A stretch of 64,000 bases of DNA from Palsa-89 sp963824345 (GTDB lineage Bacteria > Acidobacteriota > Terriglobia > Bryobacterales > Bryobacteraceae), in assembly GCA_963824345.1 (NCBI GenBank), contig CAWGOZ010000006.1:310001-374000 (forward strand), given 5' to 3'. The notes beneath the pieces were generated by a model. The model saw nothing but the letters and a program-made list of their open reading frames with translations, was not told the origin of the DNA and did no database searches. Positions 8,860 through 17,596 of this stretch are shown here, piece after piece. Position numbers and translations under genes: made by a program. Position 1 is the first letter of the stretch, and every line of letters begins with the position of its first letter.

Positions 8860-9276
8860 CTACTGGCTGGGCTTGGTCACTTCAAAACGAATTTTCTGCA
8901 ATGCCGCAGCCTCGCTCGGTAGCTCTTTCGAACCCGCCGGGAAACCGTTGGACGTGAGCAAAAACGCCAGAATATCGGCGTTCTGCGCCCGGCTCAATCG
9001 TCCGGGCTGATCCCCGGGCATGGTGGTCTGCATCTTCTCGAACAGATCGTCGGCGGTTTGTCCGTTCCAATTGCTCTTGAAGTCCGCGCCGGAGAGAGGC
9101 GGAGCCTGACCACTGCCATTCAGCGTAGCGCCGTGGCACGACGCGCACTCCTTTTGATAAACCGCTTTTCCGCGGCCGGCTTGTTCCGGAGTATAAACGC
9201 CGTCCCAAACGGAGGCCGCGGTCTGCGCGCAAACCGTCGCCGCAACAATCATGAAAAGCCCTAGCGCGATTCTCAT
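8860..9276 (-). CDS. Secreted monohaem c-type cytochrome
   Basis: 138 residues. An N-terminal signal sequence (MRIALGLFMIVAATVCAQT) is followed by the haem-binding CASCH motif near residue 44 in YQKECASCHGATLNGSG and a later methionine ligand candidate in MPGDQPGRLS. The fold pattern (GVYTPEQAGRGKAVY, then LLTSNGFPAG) is the cytochrome domain often found attached to, or beside, PQQ-dependent dehydrogenases. It is divergent from such an enzyme, with start codons only 19 bp apart, so it probably serves as its periplasmic electron acceptor (inference). Confidence 0.85.
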   Translation of the reverse strand: MRIALGLFMIVAATVCAQTAASVWDGVYTPEQAGRGKAVYQKECASCHGATLNGSGQAPPLSGADFKSNWNGQTADDLFEKMQTTMPGDQPGRLSRAQNADILAFLLTSNGFPAGSKELPSEAAALQKIRFEVTKPSQ

Positions 9277-9295
9277 TCTGATACCATTTTAAGCG

Positions 9296-10555
9296 ATGAA
9301 GCGCTTACACACCGTTGCACTCGGATTACTCGCAGCCGGATCGATCTTTGCCGCGCCGCCGCCGGCTTGCGATCCCGATAATGGCGGAATCACTCTGCCT
9401 GCGGGCTTTTGCGCGCTGGTGGCCGCCGATGGCCTGGGCGCCGCGCGCCATCTGGTGGTGGCGCCTAATGGCGATGTGTACGTCGCGCTGCTGAGTGAAA
9501 CGCGCGAGGGCGGAGGCGTGGTCGCGCTGCGCGACACCAAGGGCAACGGCCACTTCGACATGAAAGAAACCTTCGGATCGGGCAGCAGCACCGGCATCGC
9601 CCTGAGAAACGGCTACCTGTACGTCGCCAAAGTGAATTCCGTTGAACGCTATAAGATGACCCCCGGCCAGTTGAAACCGTCCGGCGCGGCCGAAGTTGTG
9701 GCCAGCGGTTTGGAGGGGGAACGCCAGCACGGCGACAAGGGCATTGCCTTCGACGGCAAGGGCTCGTTCTACGTCAATGTCGGCGCGCCTTCGAACGCCT
9801 GTCAAACCAAGGACCGGCAATTGAAATCGCCCGGCCAGGATCCCTGCCCTATCTTGGAAATGCACGGCGGCATATGGAAGTTCGACGAGAACAAGCTGGG
9901 GCAAACGCAGAAGGACGGAGTCCGCTTCGCCACCGGGTTGCGTCAGATGCCGGCCATCGCCTGGCATGATGGCGCGCTTTATATCGCCATGAACAATCGG
10001 GATCAGTTGGACGTGCTGTGGCCGGGCGAATTCACCGCGCAGGAAAATGCCGACCGGCCCGCCGAGCCTTTGTACCGCGCCGTGCAGGGTTCCAACTTCG
10101 GCTGGCCATTCTGTTTCTATGACTACGGCCAGAAGAAATTCTTCACCAACCCCGAATACGGCGGAGATGGTAAGACCTCGGACCGCTGCGGATCGTTCAC
10201 GCCGCCTGTGGTCGCCTTCCCCGCGCATTGGGCGCCCGTGGATCTCATGTTCTATTCGGGCACGGCGTTCCCGAAGAAATACGATGGCGGCGCATTCATC
10301 GCCTTTCACGGCTCCTGGAACCGAGCGCCGCTGCCGCAAGCCGGCTACAACGTGACGTTCCAGCCATTCGTGAATGGAAAGCCCTCGGGCAATTTCGAGG
10401 TCTTCGCGAGCGGATTTACCGGCAAGTCTCCGCTGATGAATCCCAACGACGCGGTGGCGCGGCCGGATGGCGTGGCCGAAGCGCCGGATGGTTCGCTGTA
10501 CATCGGCGACAGCCAGAAGGGCAAGATCTGGCACGTGTACTATCGGGGAAAATAG
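9296..10555 (+). CDS. Secreted PQQ-type sugar (glucose/sorbosone) dehydrogenase-like beta-propeller
   Basis: 419 residues with a signal peptide (MKRLHTVALGLLAAGSIFAA). The body has propeller repeats such as RHLVVAPNGDVYVAL, GIAFDGKGSFYVNVGAPSN, FATGLRQMPAIAWH, QGSNFGWPFCFYDY and GVAEAPDGSLYIGDSQKGKIW, typical of the soluble glucose/L-sorbosone dehydrogenase family, which oxidises sugars with bound pyrroloquinoline quinone. Several paired cysteines suggest disulfides in the periplasm. Start ATG overlaps no neighbour. It shares a divergent promoter region with the cytochrome gene. Confidence 0.85.
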   Translation: MKRLHTVALGLLAAGSIFAAPPPACDPDNGGITLPAGFCALVAADGLGAARHLVVAPNGDVYVALLSETREGGGVVALRDTKGNGHFDMKETFGSGSSTGIALRNGYLYVAKVNSVERYKMTPGQLKPSGAAEVVASGLEGERQHGDKGIAFDGKGSFYVNVGAPSNACQTKDRQLKSPGQDPCPILEMHGGIWKFDENKLGQTQKDGVRFATGLRQMPAIAWHDGALYIAMNNRDQLDVLWPGEFTAQENADRPAEPLYRAVQGSNFGWPFCFYDYGQKKFFTNPEYGGDGKTSDRCGSFTPPVVAFPAHWAPVDLMFYSGTAFPKKYDGGAFIAFHGSWNRAPLPQAGYNVTFQPFVNGKPSGNFEVFASGFTGKSPLMNPNDAVARPDGVAEAPDGSLYIGDSQKGKIWHVYYRGK

Positions 10556-10630
10556 AGAGGGTCGCTATGGGCCTCTGGACTCTTCCAGAGCCGCGTACTC
10601 GCCTGCTCAAATCCTGCGACAATAAAGCAA

Positions 10631-10873
10631 ATGCTCGTCTGCTCCAACTGCGGCTCGATTAACCGCGATCCCGGAGGAGATCCTGCCTTTTATCGATGTG
10701 GCGTTTGCGGAATGACTGCGCTGCATCGCGTTGAATCAGTCCCCTCCGGCAACAATAATGCCTTCGCAGGAGCCGTAGTTGGTGGAACCCTCGGCGGCAT
10801 AGCTGGAGGGCCGGTAGGTGCGGTACTTGGCATCTTCGTAGGCGCCGCTCTCGGTAATCAGCTTAGAAAGTGA
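10631..10873 (+). CDS. Small protein: zinc ribbon plus glycine-zipper membrane segment
   Basis: 80 residues. Cys4-x2-Cys7 and Cys20-x2-Cys23 form a zinc-ribbon knuckle pair. The C-terminal half is a Gly/Ala-rich hydrophobic stretch (FAGAVVGGTLGGIAGGPVGA) of the glycine-zipper kind that inserts into membranes. The combination suggests a small membrane-anchored metal-binding protein; no function can be assigned. Its stop overlaps the GTG of the next frame. Confidence 0.6.
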   Translation: MLVCSNCGSINRDPGGDPAFYRCGVCGMTALHRVESVPSGNNNAFAGAVVGGTLGGIAGGPVGAVLGIFVGAALGNQLRK

Positions 10874-11244
10874 ATGTCACTCATTCCTCCGGTGCCGCAG
10901 GAAGCATCGATGATTGTGGCCGGCGGCTTGGCGATGGCCTTTCACTATGGCTGCTGCGTCTATTGCAAGAGGCCTGTGATCCCGGCCAGATCGTTCTTTT
11001 TGCGGGAAGTGCGGTTGCTGTCGTAGCTGGCGTTTATGTTTTCTTTCAAGCCCTAGATGCGTCGCTCAGTCCACGCACTGCACCGGTCGGGATGACAAAC
11101 GCGGTCTGGGCATCAATCGGAGGCCTGGCCGTGGCGTTCTTCACCTTGGATTTCATTCTCAACGAGATCAGACGAATATTTACCAAGCCGGTCGAGCCTA
11201 CAAGGATTGATCCTTCTGACCCCCAATCCCCAACATCCGCCTGA
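10870..11244 (+). CDS. Hypothetical membrane protein
   Basis: 124 codons from a GTG overlapping the previous stop (GTGA). The C-terminal half has two convincing hydrophobic helices (IVLFAGSAVAVVAGVYVFF and WASIGGLAVAFFTLDFI) and a charged tail. The first 40 residues look less natural, and an ATG at 10874 opens another frame (MSLIPPVPQEASMIV, with a CCVYCK motif) that ends near 11026, so a frame change between the two is conceivable. The family is not recognised. Confidence 0.45.
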   Translation: MNVTHSSGAAGSIDDCGRRLGDGLSLWLLRLLQEACDPGQIVLFAGSAVAVVAGVYVFFQALDASLSPRTAPVGMTNAVWASIGGLAVAFFTLDFILNEIRRIFTKPVEPTRIDPSDPQSPTSA

Positions 11245-11336
11245 ATCTTTCTTCCGAGGTCGGTATTCCGCCTCAAGTCTTTTAAGCGAACCAGGCGTAG
11301 CTGACACTCGGGAAGAGCGAATCATCGATCACGCTG

Positions 11337-12107
11337 TCACCACCCCAAATTGCTGACCACGAAATATACTACCGGCAGAGCGAATAAACTGCTGTCCAGC
11401 CGATCCAACCAGCCGCCGTGCCCCGGCAACAGATTGCCGCTGTCCTTCACGCCGGCGCCACGCTTGATGGCCGATTCGCACAAGTCGCCGAACTGACCGG
11501 CTACGTTCGCAATCACCGTCAGCCCCAGCGCCTCGCCCAGCGGCGCGATCTTCAACAAGCTCGGAAAGTAAAACGCACCATATATGACGGACGCGGCCGT
11601 CGACGCGATCGAGCCTTCCCACGACTTCGCCGGGCTCACGTTCGGCGCCAGCTTATGGCGGCCGATCAGCCGTCCCACGTACAGGGCCGCGATGTCGCCC
11701 GCCCAGTTGAGCGAAAGCGCGAAGAACAACCAGTAGGGACTGACGGCCCGCAACTCCACTCCGCACCGCAGCGATCCGAAGATATATGCCACGCCCAGCA
11801 GCAGAGCGGCGGCGTCCGGCAGCGCCTGCGCCATCTCGCGCGATCTCAATGCCAATGCGAGCGCGCATATCGCCACCAAAACAAAGAAGGCCCCGTTCCT
11901 ATCCGGCAGCAGCAGTATCAGCAGTCCGGCCACGTATCCGAACAAGCCGGGCTTTTGGATTCCGTGCAGCGCCGCCAGCTCGCTGTACTCGCGGAAGCAC
12001 AGTACAGCCACCGCCGCCACGGTTCCCAGGAACGCCCATTGCGGTGCCCAGAGCGTAATGTAGCAGATGAACGGGATGAGAAGCAGCGCCGTGACGACGC
12101 GCTTCAT
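11337..12107 (-). CDS. cdsA: Phosphatidate cytidylyltransferase
   Basis: 256 residues, multi-spanning, starting MKRVVTALLLIPFICYITLW. The CDP-diglyceride synthase signature lies near the C-terminus in FGDLCESAIKRGAGVKD, followed by LPGHGGWLDRLDS. It makes CDP-diacylglycerol from phosphatidic acid and CTP in the inner membrane, the branch point of phospholipid synthesis. It overlaps the upstream uppS by 4 bp, the standard uppS-cdsA order. Confidence 0.94.
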   Translation of the reverse strand: MKRVVTALLLIPFICYITLWAPQWAFLGTVAAVAVLCFREYSELAALHGIQKPGLFGYVAGLLILLLPDRNGAFFVLVAICALALALRSREMAQALPDAAALLLGVAYIFGSLRCGVELRAVSPYWLFFALSLNWAGDIAALYVGRLIGRHKLAPNVSPAKSWEGSIASTAASVIYGAFYFPSLLKIAPLGEALGLTVIANVAGQFGDLCESAIKRGAGVKDSGNLLPGHGGWLDRLDSSLFALPVVYFVVSNLGW

Positions 12108-12892
12108 CGCACCAGCGTGCCCGCCACGTCAACCCATTCGGCCTCCGCGGGACTGCGGGGACTGAGTCCGCCAAACCGGCGGTCGCGCTTCTGATAGTCC
12201 AGAATCGCGTGCAGCAGATCCGCGCGCCCGAAATCGGGCCACAAAGTTTCCGTCACGTACAGCTCGGCGTAGGCGATTTGCCACAACAGGAAATTGCTGA
12301 TGCGCATCTCGCCGGATGTCCGGATCAAAAGGTCGGGATCTGGCAGCCCCGCCGTGTAGAGCCGAGCCGCGATGGCTTGCTCGTCAATCCGCAGCTCGCG
12401 CAGCCGGCCTTCCAGCCGCGCGTCCTCAATGATGGCGTTCACCGCGTCCACCAGCTCCGCCCGGCCGCTGTAGTTGATTGCCAGGTTCAAGCACATGCCG
12501 CGGTTCCGCGCAGTCGCGTCAATCACGGCTTCCAGCTCTTCCCGCACCGGCCCGGGAAGCTGGTCCGTCCGTCCTATGCATGTAAATCGGATTCCATTGC
12601 GCAGGATTTCCGGCAGCTCACGCTTTAAATAAAGCCGCAGCAGACGCCAGAGAGTGTCCACTTCGGCGCGCGGGCGTTTCCAGTTTTCGGCCGAGAACGC
12701 ATACAACGTCAAAGCCTGTATACCGAGCCGCGTGCAGGTCTCCACCGTGCTCCGTACGGCCCCAACGCCTGCCTTGTGGCCAGCTACGCGGGGAAGATTC
12801 CGGCGGCGAGCCCAGCGCCCGTTCCCGTCCATGATGATTGCGATGTGAGCCGGCAACCGAGCCGGATCGATCGAGCCAAGCAATTCGTTCAT
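12104..12892 (-). CDS. uppS: Isoprenyl (undecaprenyl diphosphate) transferase
   Basis: 262 residues. The cis-prenyltransferase signature IIMDGNGRWARRR contains the catalytic Asp, followed by HKAGVGAVRSTVETC, YAFSAENWKRP, a NLAINYSGR block and the LPDPDLLIRTSGEMRISNFL motif. It condenses isopentenyl diphosphate units into the C55 lipid carrier for cell-wall synthesis. Length and motifs are typical. It is the first gene of the uppS-cdsA pair. Confidence 0.95.
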   Translation of the reverse strand: MNELLGSIDPARLPAHIAIIMDGNGRWARRRNLPRVAGHKAGVGAVRSTVETCTRLGIQALTLYAFSAENWKRPRAEVDTLWRLLRLYLKRELPEILRNGIRFTCIGRTDQLPGPVREELEAVIDATARNRGMCLNLAINYSGRAELVDAVNAIIEDARLEGRLRELRIDEQAIAARLYTAGLPDPDLLIRTSGEMRISNFLLWQIAYAELYVTETLWPDFGRADLLHAILDYQKRDRRFGGLSPRSPAEAEWVDVAGTLVR

Positions 12893-12965
12893 CGAGCCAA
12901 ACTGCTATGGTACACCAACGCCGTGCTACTGACCGGCACACGAGCGAGGCTGGGCTGCGGGTCCG

Positions 12966-13247
12966 GTACTCGCGGCTTCAAGCCGCGTTTCGCCCGGCGC
13001 TCGACCAGGGCCAGTTGAATGAAATGTTTTCAATATGCCGGGTGACCCAGTGGTACACGCGGCTTCAAGCCGCGTTTTGCCTATCTTGCCCAGAACCGCG
13101 AACCGCTCCTGAACTCTCCCGCGCTCCCTTCCAGAGGGCCAGGCGGCGATAGAAATCCATAGCCAATGAGTGATTCAACCAAAAAACATTCTCAGGGGGC
13201 GCCTTCTAGGCTGATTTGGCAAAACGCGGCTTGAAGCCGCGTGTACC
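12966..13247. repeat. REP-like palindromes (three copies) filling the uppS-mutY gap
   Basis: The 360-bp gap 12,893-13,252 contains no convincing gene. It holds three copies of the 17-bp palindrome CGCGGCTTCAAGCCGCG at 12971-12987, 13058-13074 and 13225-13241. Copies two and three share a 30-bp perfect match in opposite orientation (13052-13081 and 13218-13247, including a flanking GGTACA arm and a TTTTGCC arm). This is the head-to-head arrangement of a REPIN. Copy one has a diverged flank. Short open frames here are repeat read-through. Confidence 0.85.
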
Positions 13248-13252
13248 GCTTT

Positions 13253-14275
13253 TCACTTTGGTGTCGCACATTGAGCATGCAAGGCCAGGGCTTTCTTAGC
13301 CGTGGCACTGACTGGAAAATCCGCCAGGCTGGTCTTCGGGAGCCATCGAAACCCGGTCTGACGCGCAGCGACGCGAGCCCGGCAAACCTCAACCAGATAG
13401 GTCGTGTTCACGATGGTGTGTCGAAAGGCCCCGGCATAATCGATCAACGCGGCGTCGGGCAACTGATCGCGTTCGGGAAGCTCCCAGAATTTGGCCAGTC
13501 GCGAGCTTTCCGCGGCGCGTTGCCAGAAAAGGATCTTGCCCGCTTTTTCGATGACCAAAAGTTTCTTCGCACGCTGCTCCGTCCTGGGGCCGGCGCCACG
13601 CACCGGCAATTGATTTTCCAGTCCCTGTTTACGCGCCTCGCAGTACTGCCGGATGGGACAGCGCTCGCACAGCGGACGCCTAGGCAGGCAGACCGTCGCT
13701 CCCAACTCCATCAGCGCCTGATTGAATTCTCCCGGCCGCCGGCGGTCCAGCAGAACCTCGGCCAGCGCACGCAAGCGCTTCCGCACTGGCTCCGATTTTA
13801 TGTCGCCCCGTTCCGGCCCCAGGCGGCTCAAGACACGGGCCACGTTGCCATCCATCACCGCGTGGGGCAAGCCGAAGGCGATGCTCGAAACCGCGGCTGC
13901 GGTGTAGTCGCCCACCCCAGGCAACTCTCCCAGCGACAAGTAATCCCGCGGAAATTCCCCCAGCTCCACAATCTTCCGGGCCGCCTTTTGCAGATTGCGC
14001 GCGCGCGAGTAATAACCCAATCCGGCCCAGGCCGCCAGTAGATCTTGTTCTGGGGCCTCGGCCAGCGCCCGCACATCCGCGAAGCGCGCCAGAAACCGCG
14101 CATAGTAGGGAAGCACGGCGGCTACGCGAGTTTGCTGCAACATGATCTCGGAAATCCAGATCCGATAGGGATCTTGGGTTCGCCGCCACGGCAGATCGCG
14201 CTTGTGTTTGCCATACCACGTTAACAGGCGCCGCCGAATTCCAGCCAAATCCGGCGTGTTTGTTTGGTGAACCAT
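13253..14275 (-). CDS. mutY: A/G-specific adenine DNA glycosylase
   Basis: 340 residues. The helix-hairpin-helix LPGVGDYTAAAV with its catalytic Asp, the WISEIMLQQTRVAAVLPYY block and the iron-sulfur cluster cysteines C-x6-C-x2-C-x5-C (CLPRRPLCERCPIRQYC) are present, followed by the NUDIX-like C-terminal domain that reads 8-oxoguanine. It removes adenine mispaired with 8-oxoG. The 3' end lies next to the last REP-like repeat. Confidence 0.95.
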   Translation of the reverse strand: MVHQTNTPDLAGIRRRLLTWYGKHKRDLPWRRTQDPYRIWISEIMLQQTRVAAVLPYYARFLARFADVRALAEAPEQDLLAAWAGLGYYSRARNLQKAARKIVELGEFPRDYLSLGELPGVGDYTAAAVSSIAFGLPHAVMDGNVARVLSRLGPERGDIKSEPVRKRLRALAEVLLDRRRPGEFNQALMELGATVCLPRRPLCERCPIRQYCEARKQGLENQLPVRGAGPRTEQRAKKLLVIEKAGKILFWQRAAESSRLAKFWELPERDQLPDAALIDYAGAFRHTIVNTTYLVEVCRARVAARQTGFRWLPKTSLADFPVSATAKKALALHAQCATPK

Positions 14276-14306
14276 CTGGGAACGAGTATACTGTCACCAG
14301 ATTTCC

Positions 14307-15683
14307 GTGAGCGGGCGCATTCTTCGCAGATATCTTTGGAGCGGCTTTCTTCTGCTGGCGATTTCACTCGCCGCGATGGTTCTGTACGTGGCCACCCACG
14401 GCGCCACCAACGGGGATGCGCTGTGGCGTTCGCTGGCCGTTGCCTCGCTGCTGATTCTGGCGGCCACCAGCCTGCTGGCGTTCCTTTTTGCCCTGTCGTT
14501 TTCCCACCGCATCTCCCAAATTCGGGCCTATGCGGAGCGGTTGCTCGATCCCCCAGTCCTCGAGCAGGGACTGCCCTCTGGCGACGACGACTTGGGCCTG
14601 CTGGCGCGCTCTCTGCAGCGAACCGCCCCGCGCATCCGTGAATTAGTGGAGAGCCTGAAACTGGAGAGCGCCCGCCGCGAGGCGATTCTGGTGAGCATGC
14701 TGGAGGGCGTACTGGCCGTCGACAAGGACCTGCGCGTTACGTTCTGCAATCAGTCCTTCGCCCGCACCATCGGCGCGCGCCTGCCGGTGATTCCGGGCAT
14801 GCCGCTGGCTGAATTGGTGCGCGATCCCGGATTGCGCCAGATCATGACTACCGTCCTCGACACGGGAGAGCGCGTGGAACGCCGGCTCACTCTGGCCGCC
14901 GCCAGCGCGCATTCCTTCGAAGTGCTGGCCGGGCCGATGGGAGCTCCGCCGTCGCGGGGCGCCCTGGCCATTTTGCACGACGTCACCGAGCTGGAGCGCC
15001 TGGAACGGGTCCGCAAGGATTTTGTCGCCAACGTCTCGCATGAGCTGCGAACTCCGCTCACCGCCATCCGGGGCTACGCCGAAACATTGCTGGACGGCGG
15101 CCTGGAGGACCTGCGCAATAACCGGCGCTTCGTCGAAATCATCCTCTCGCAAGCCACCCGCCTCAGCAACATCGCCGCGGACCTGTTATCGCTCTCCGAA
15201 CTGGAGTCCAGCGGAGCCACCGCGCCGCCGCACCCGGTCTCCATCCGCGACGCGCTGGAATCCGCCCTGCGCACCGTGGAATCCGCCGCGCGGCTGCAAG
15301 GCGTTCAACTGCTGTGCGAACCGTTGGAGGATGTCAAGGTCATTGGCCACGAACTGCGGCTGGAACAGGTCTTCGTCAACCTGCTGGATAACGCGGTCAA
15401 GTTCAACCGGCCGCACGGCGAAGTGCAGATCGAAATGCGACCCAAAAACGGGAAAGTCAGCATCCTGATCGGAGACACCGGCATCGGCATCCCGTCCGAG
15501 GATCTGCCGCGCGTTTTCGAGCGCTTCTATCGGGTCGACAAAGCGCGCTCGCGCGCCATGGGCGGTACTGGTCTAGGACTTTCCATCGTTAAGCACGCCG
15601 TCGAACAAATGGGCGGAACTATCAGAGTAGACAGCCGGTTAGGCGAAGGATCGGAGTTCACCATCGAGCTACCAGCCATCTAA
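14307..15683 (+). CDS. Membrane sensor histidine kinase, PhoR-like
   Basis: 458 residues from a GTG. Two N-terminal transmembrane helices, a HAMP-like linker, a PAS domain (MLEGVLAVDKDLRVTFCNQS), the HisKA domain with phospho-acceptor His245 in VSHELRTPLTAIRGY, then HATPase_c with N box VNLLDNAVKF, GDTGIGI and GGTGLGLSIV. The layout matches PhoR, which senses phosphate through the Pst transporter and PhoU. It sits directly upstream of the porin-pst-phoU genes, but no PhoB-type regulator gene is adjacent, so its partner must be elsewhere. Confidence 0.87.
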   Translation: MSGRILRRYLWSGFLLLAISLAAMVLYVATHGATNGDALWRSLAVASLLILAATSLLAFLFALSFSHRISQIRAYAERLLDPPVLEQGLPSGDDDLGLLARSLQRTAPRIRELVESLKLESARREAILVSMLEGVLAVDKDLRVTFCNQSFARTIGARLPVIPGMPLAELVRDPGLRQIMTTVLDTGERVERRLTLAAASAHSFEVLAGPMGAPPSRGALAILHDVTELERLERVRKDFVANVSHELRTPLTAIRGYAETLLDGGLEDLRNNRRFVEIILSQATRLSNIAADLLSLSELESSGATAPPHPVSIRDALESALRTVESAARLQGVQLLCEPLEDVKVIGHELRLEQVFVNLLDNAVKFNRPHGEVQIEMRPKNGKVSILIGDTGIGIPSEDLPRVFERFYRVDKARSRAMGGTGLGLSIVKHAVEQMGGTIRVDSRLGEGSEFTIELPAI

Positions 15684-15712
15684 TCTGGCCCTGTAACCGG
15701 ATATTAACCTGT

Positions 15713-15730
15713 TCGTCATTTATCGCTAAC
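15713..15730 (+). promoter_or_regulatory. Candidate Pho box upstream of the porin-pst genes
   Basis: TCGTCATTTATCGCTAAC agrees with the enterobacterial Pho box (two CTGTCAT-type half sites 11 bp apart) at about 14 of 18 positions. It lies 93 bp before the porin ATG, between the kinase and the phosphate genes. Binding-site rules for Acidobacteriota are not known to me, so this is tentative. Confidence 0.35.
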
Positions 15731-15822
15731 CCCATCCCGGTATCCTCCGTTAAGCGGTGAGACAAAATCGCCGCGTCGCTTTGGATAACAAAATCTTGAA
15801 AACCCTATTTGGGATGGAGACG

Positions 15823-17517
15823 ATGAAAGTAAAAACGCTTGGAAACATGCTTTGTTCCGCGGTTCTATTGGCCGCATCCGTGTGCGGACAAACGACTGCG
15901 CCAAGTCCCGCCAACAGCCCGGATCTTGACACGCTCAAGGCGCAACTCGCCGAGCAACAGAAGCAGATCGATCAGTTGAAACTCGCGCTGGAAGACCAAA
16001 AGAAGCTCATCGAAAGGGCCACCAGCGCCAAGCCCGTGCAGCCCGGTCAGGATACCTTTGCATTGCCGCGCGATAAAGCCCTTGGAGACATCGCCAGCAA
16101 CACGCCCATCATTCCTTCGATCGCGCCGGCCGCGATTCCGGCCCTGGAAGGAGGTCAAAAAACGACCTCCAGTAACCCCTGCGAGGAGGTTCCGAACGGT
16201 CCTGCGCCTGCCTTCATCCGGCTCGGCAGCACTTGCCTGACCCCCATCGGGTTTATGGATCTCACCACCGTTTGGCGCAGCGAGAATGCCGGCTCCAGCA
16301 TCGGAAGCAATTTCGGCAGTATTCCTTACAACAACGCCGTCAATGGCAAACTCTCCGAATTCCGATTCAGCCCACAAAACTCCCGCATCGGTTTCCGGAT
16401 CGATGGCGATTGGAAGGGCACTCACATCATCGGCTACAACGAGTTTGACTTCCTGGGCACCAGCGGCTCCACCGCTCTCACCGTCACCAACGGCGCCTTC
16501 GTGCCGCGCCTTCGCCTCTTCTGGGTGGATGCCAGAAAGGGGCCCTGGGAATTTCTGGCGGGGCAAAGCTGGAGCATGCTAACTCCGAATCGTGTAGGAA
16601 TCTCGGCGCTCCCGGGCGACCTATTCTACTCGCAGGTTATGGACGTGAATTACATGGCGGGCTTGACGTGGACTCGTCAACCCGGCATGCGCGTGCTCCT
16701 GCATGGCGGCGATAAATTTACCTTTGGCTTATCGGTTGAAAATCCCGACCAATATATGGGCGGCTCGGGCGGCGGTTCCAGCATCACTCTGCCGGCGGCC
16801 TACGCCGGGCTGGCCTCCACGCAGCTCGACAACGCCCCGAACATCGGCACCGCCAGCACGGTGCTATCCGTGCCGACCCTGACCCCGGATGTGATCGCGA
16901 AAGTCGCGTTCGATCCCAGCTCCCGCTTTCACGCCGAGGTCGCCGGACTGCTGAGCACCTTCAAGATCCTCAACACCGCAAATTTGACGGTGGGCCAAAC
17001 CGACACCAAGGCGGGCGGCGGAGTTCAATTCGGCTTGAACGGCGAGATCTTTCCCGGCTTCCGCTTGATCACGACCAACTTCTGGGGCGATGGCGGCGGA
17101 CGTTATTTGTTCGGACAAGCTCCGGATCTGGTGGTGAGCGCCAATGGCAATTTTAACCTGCTGCACGCCGGAGGCACGGTGGACGGCTTCGAAGCCAGAA
17201 TGAAGAAGTTGCTGCTGTTCGCCTATTACGGCGGCATTTACGTCGGTCGCGATGTGGCCATTGATGCCGGCGGCAAGCCGGTCGGTTACGGTTTCACGGG
17301 ATCCAGCCAGAACCGCGCCATTCAGGAAGTCACCTTCGGCTTCAACCAGACCCTTTGGGCTGACCCGCGCTACGGAGCTCTCAATCTCATCGGTCAATAT
17401 GAGTACCTGACGCGTTCTCCGTGGTACGTTGCCACCGGGAGCCCGGATAAAGCGCATGACAACACCATCTTTTTCAACGTCCGCTACACGCTGCCTGGCA
17501 GCATGCCAAAGTTCTAA
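15823..17517 (+). CDS. Outer-membrane porin with N-terminal coiled coil (DcaP/OprP-like), phosphate locus
   Basis: 564 residues from ATG 15823. A signal peptide (MKVKTLGNMLCSAVLLAASVCG) is followed by a coiled-coil stretch (LKAQLAEQQKQIDQLKLALE) and a low-complexity linker, then a beta-barrel of alternating strands (SRIGFRIDGDWKGTHIIGYNEFDF, MRVLLHGGDKFTFGLSVENP) ending in ...MPKF with a terminal aromatic as in outer-membrane proteins. The coiled coil plus barrel resembles trimeric DcaP-like channels. Its place between a PhoR-like kinase and pstS suggests a phosphate-inducible channel. Two in-frame starts exist upstream (15757, 15814); the chosen one begins the signal peptide. Confidence 0.8.
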   Translation: MKVKTLGNMLCSAVLLAASVCGQTTAPSPANSPDLDTLKAQLAEQQKQIDQLKLALEDQKKLIERATSAKPVQPGQDTFALPRDKALGDIASNTPIIPSIAPAAIPALEGGQKTTSSNPCEEVPNGPAPAFIRLGSTCLTPIGFMDLTTVWRSENAGSSIGSNFGSIPYNNAVNGKLSEFRFSPQNSRIGFRIDGDWKGTHIIGYNEFDFLGTSGSTALTVTNGAFVPRLRLFWVDARKGPWEFLAGQSWSMLTPNRVGISALPGDLFYSQVMDVNYMAGLTWTRQPGMRVLLHGGDKFTFGLSVENPDQYMGGSGGGSSITLPAAYAGLASTQLDNAPNIGTASTVLSVPTLTPDVIAKVAFDPSSRFHAEVAGLLSTFKILNTANLTVGQTDTKAGGGVQFGLNGEIFPGFRLITTNFWGDGGGRYLFGQAPDLVVSANGNFNLLHAGGTVDGFEARMKKLLLFAYYGGIYVGRDVAIDAGGKPVGYGFTGSSQNRAIQEVTFGFNQTLWADPRYGALNLIGQYEYLTRSPWYVATGSPDKAHDNTIFFNVRYTLPGSMPKF

Positions 17518-17596
17518 CCGCTTGCTTACGCCCGCGGCTCCCCTTATCGAGCCGCGACGTAAGGGAGACGGTCTTGAAGCGAAAGGATTTGAGTTC

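Noticed and set aside
9326..10534. 402-codon minus-strand frame opposite the sugar dehydrogenase
   Set aside because: The plus strand has a signal peptide and propeller repeats; the antisense frame shows none.
12838..13152. Small frames containing the residues RLQAAF
   Set aside because: They are read-through of the REP-like palindrome and not a protein motif.
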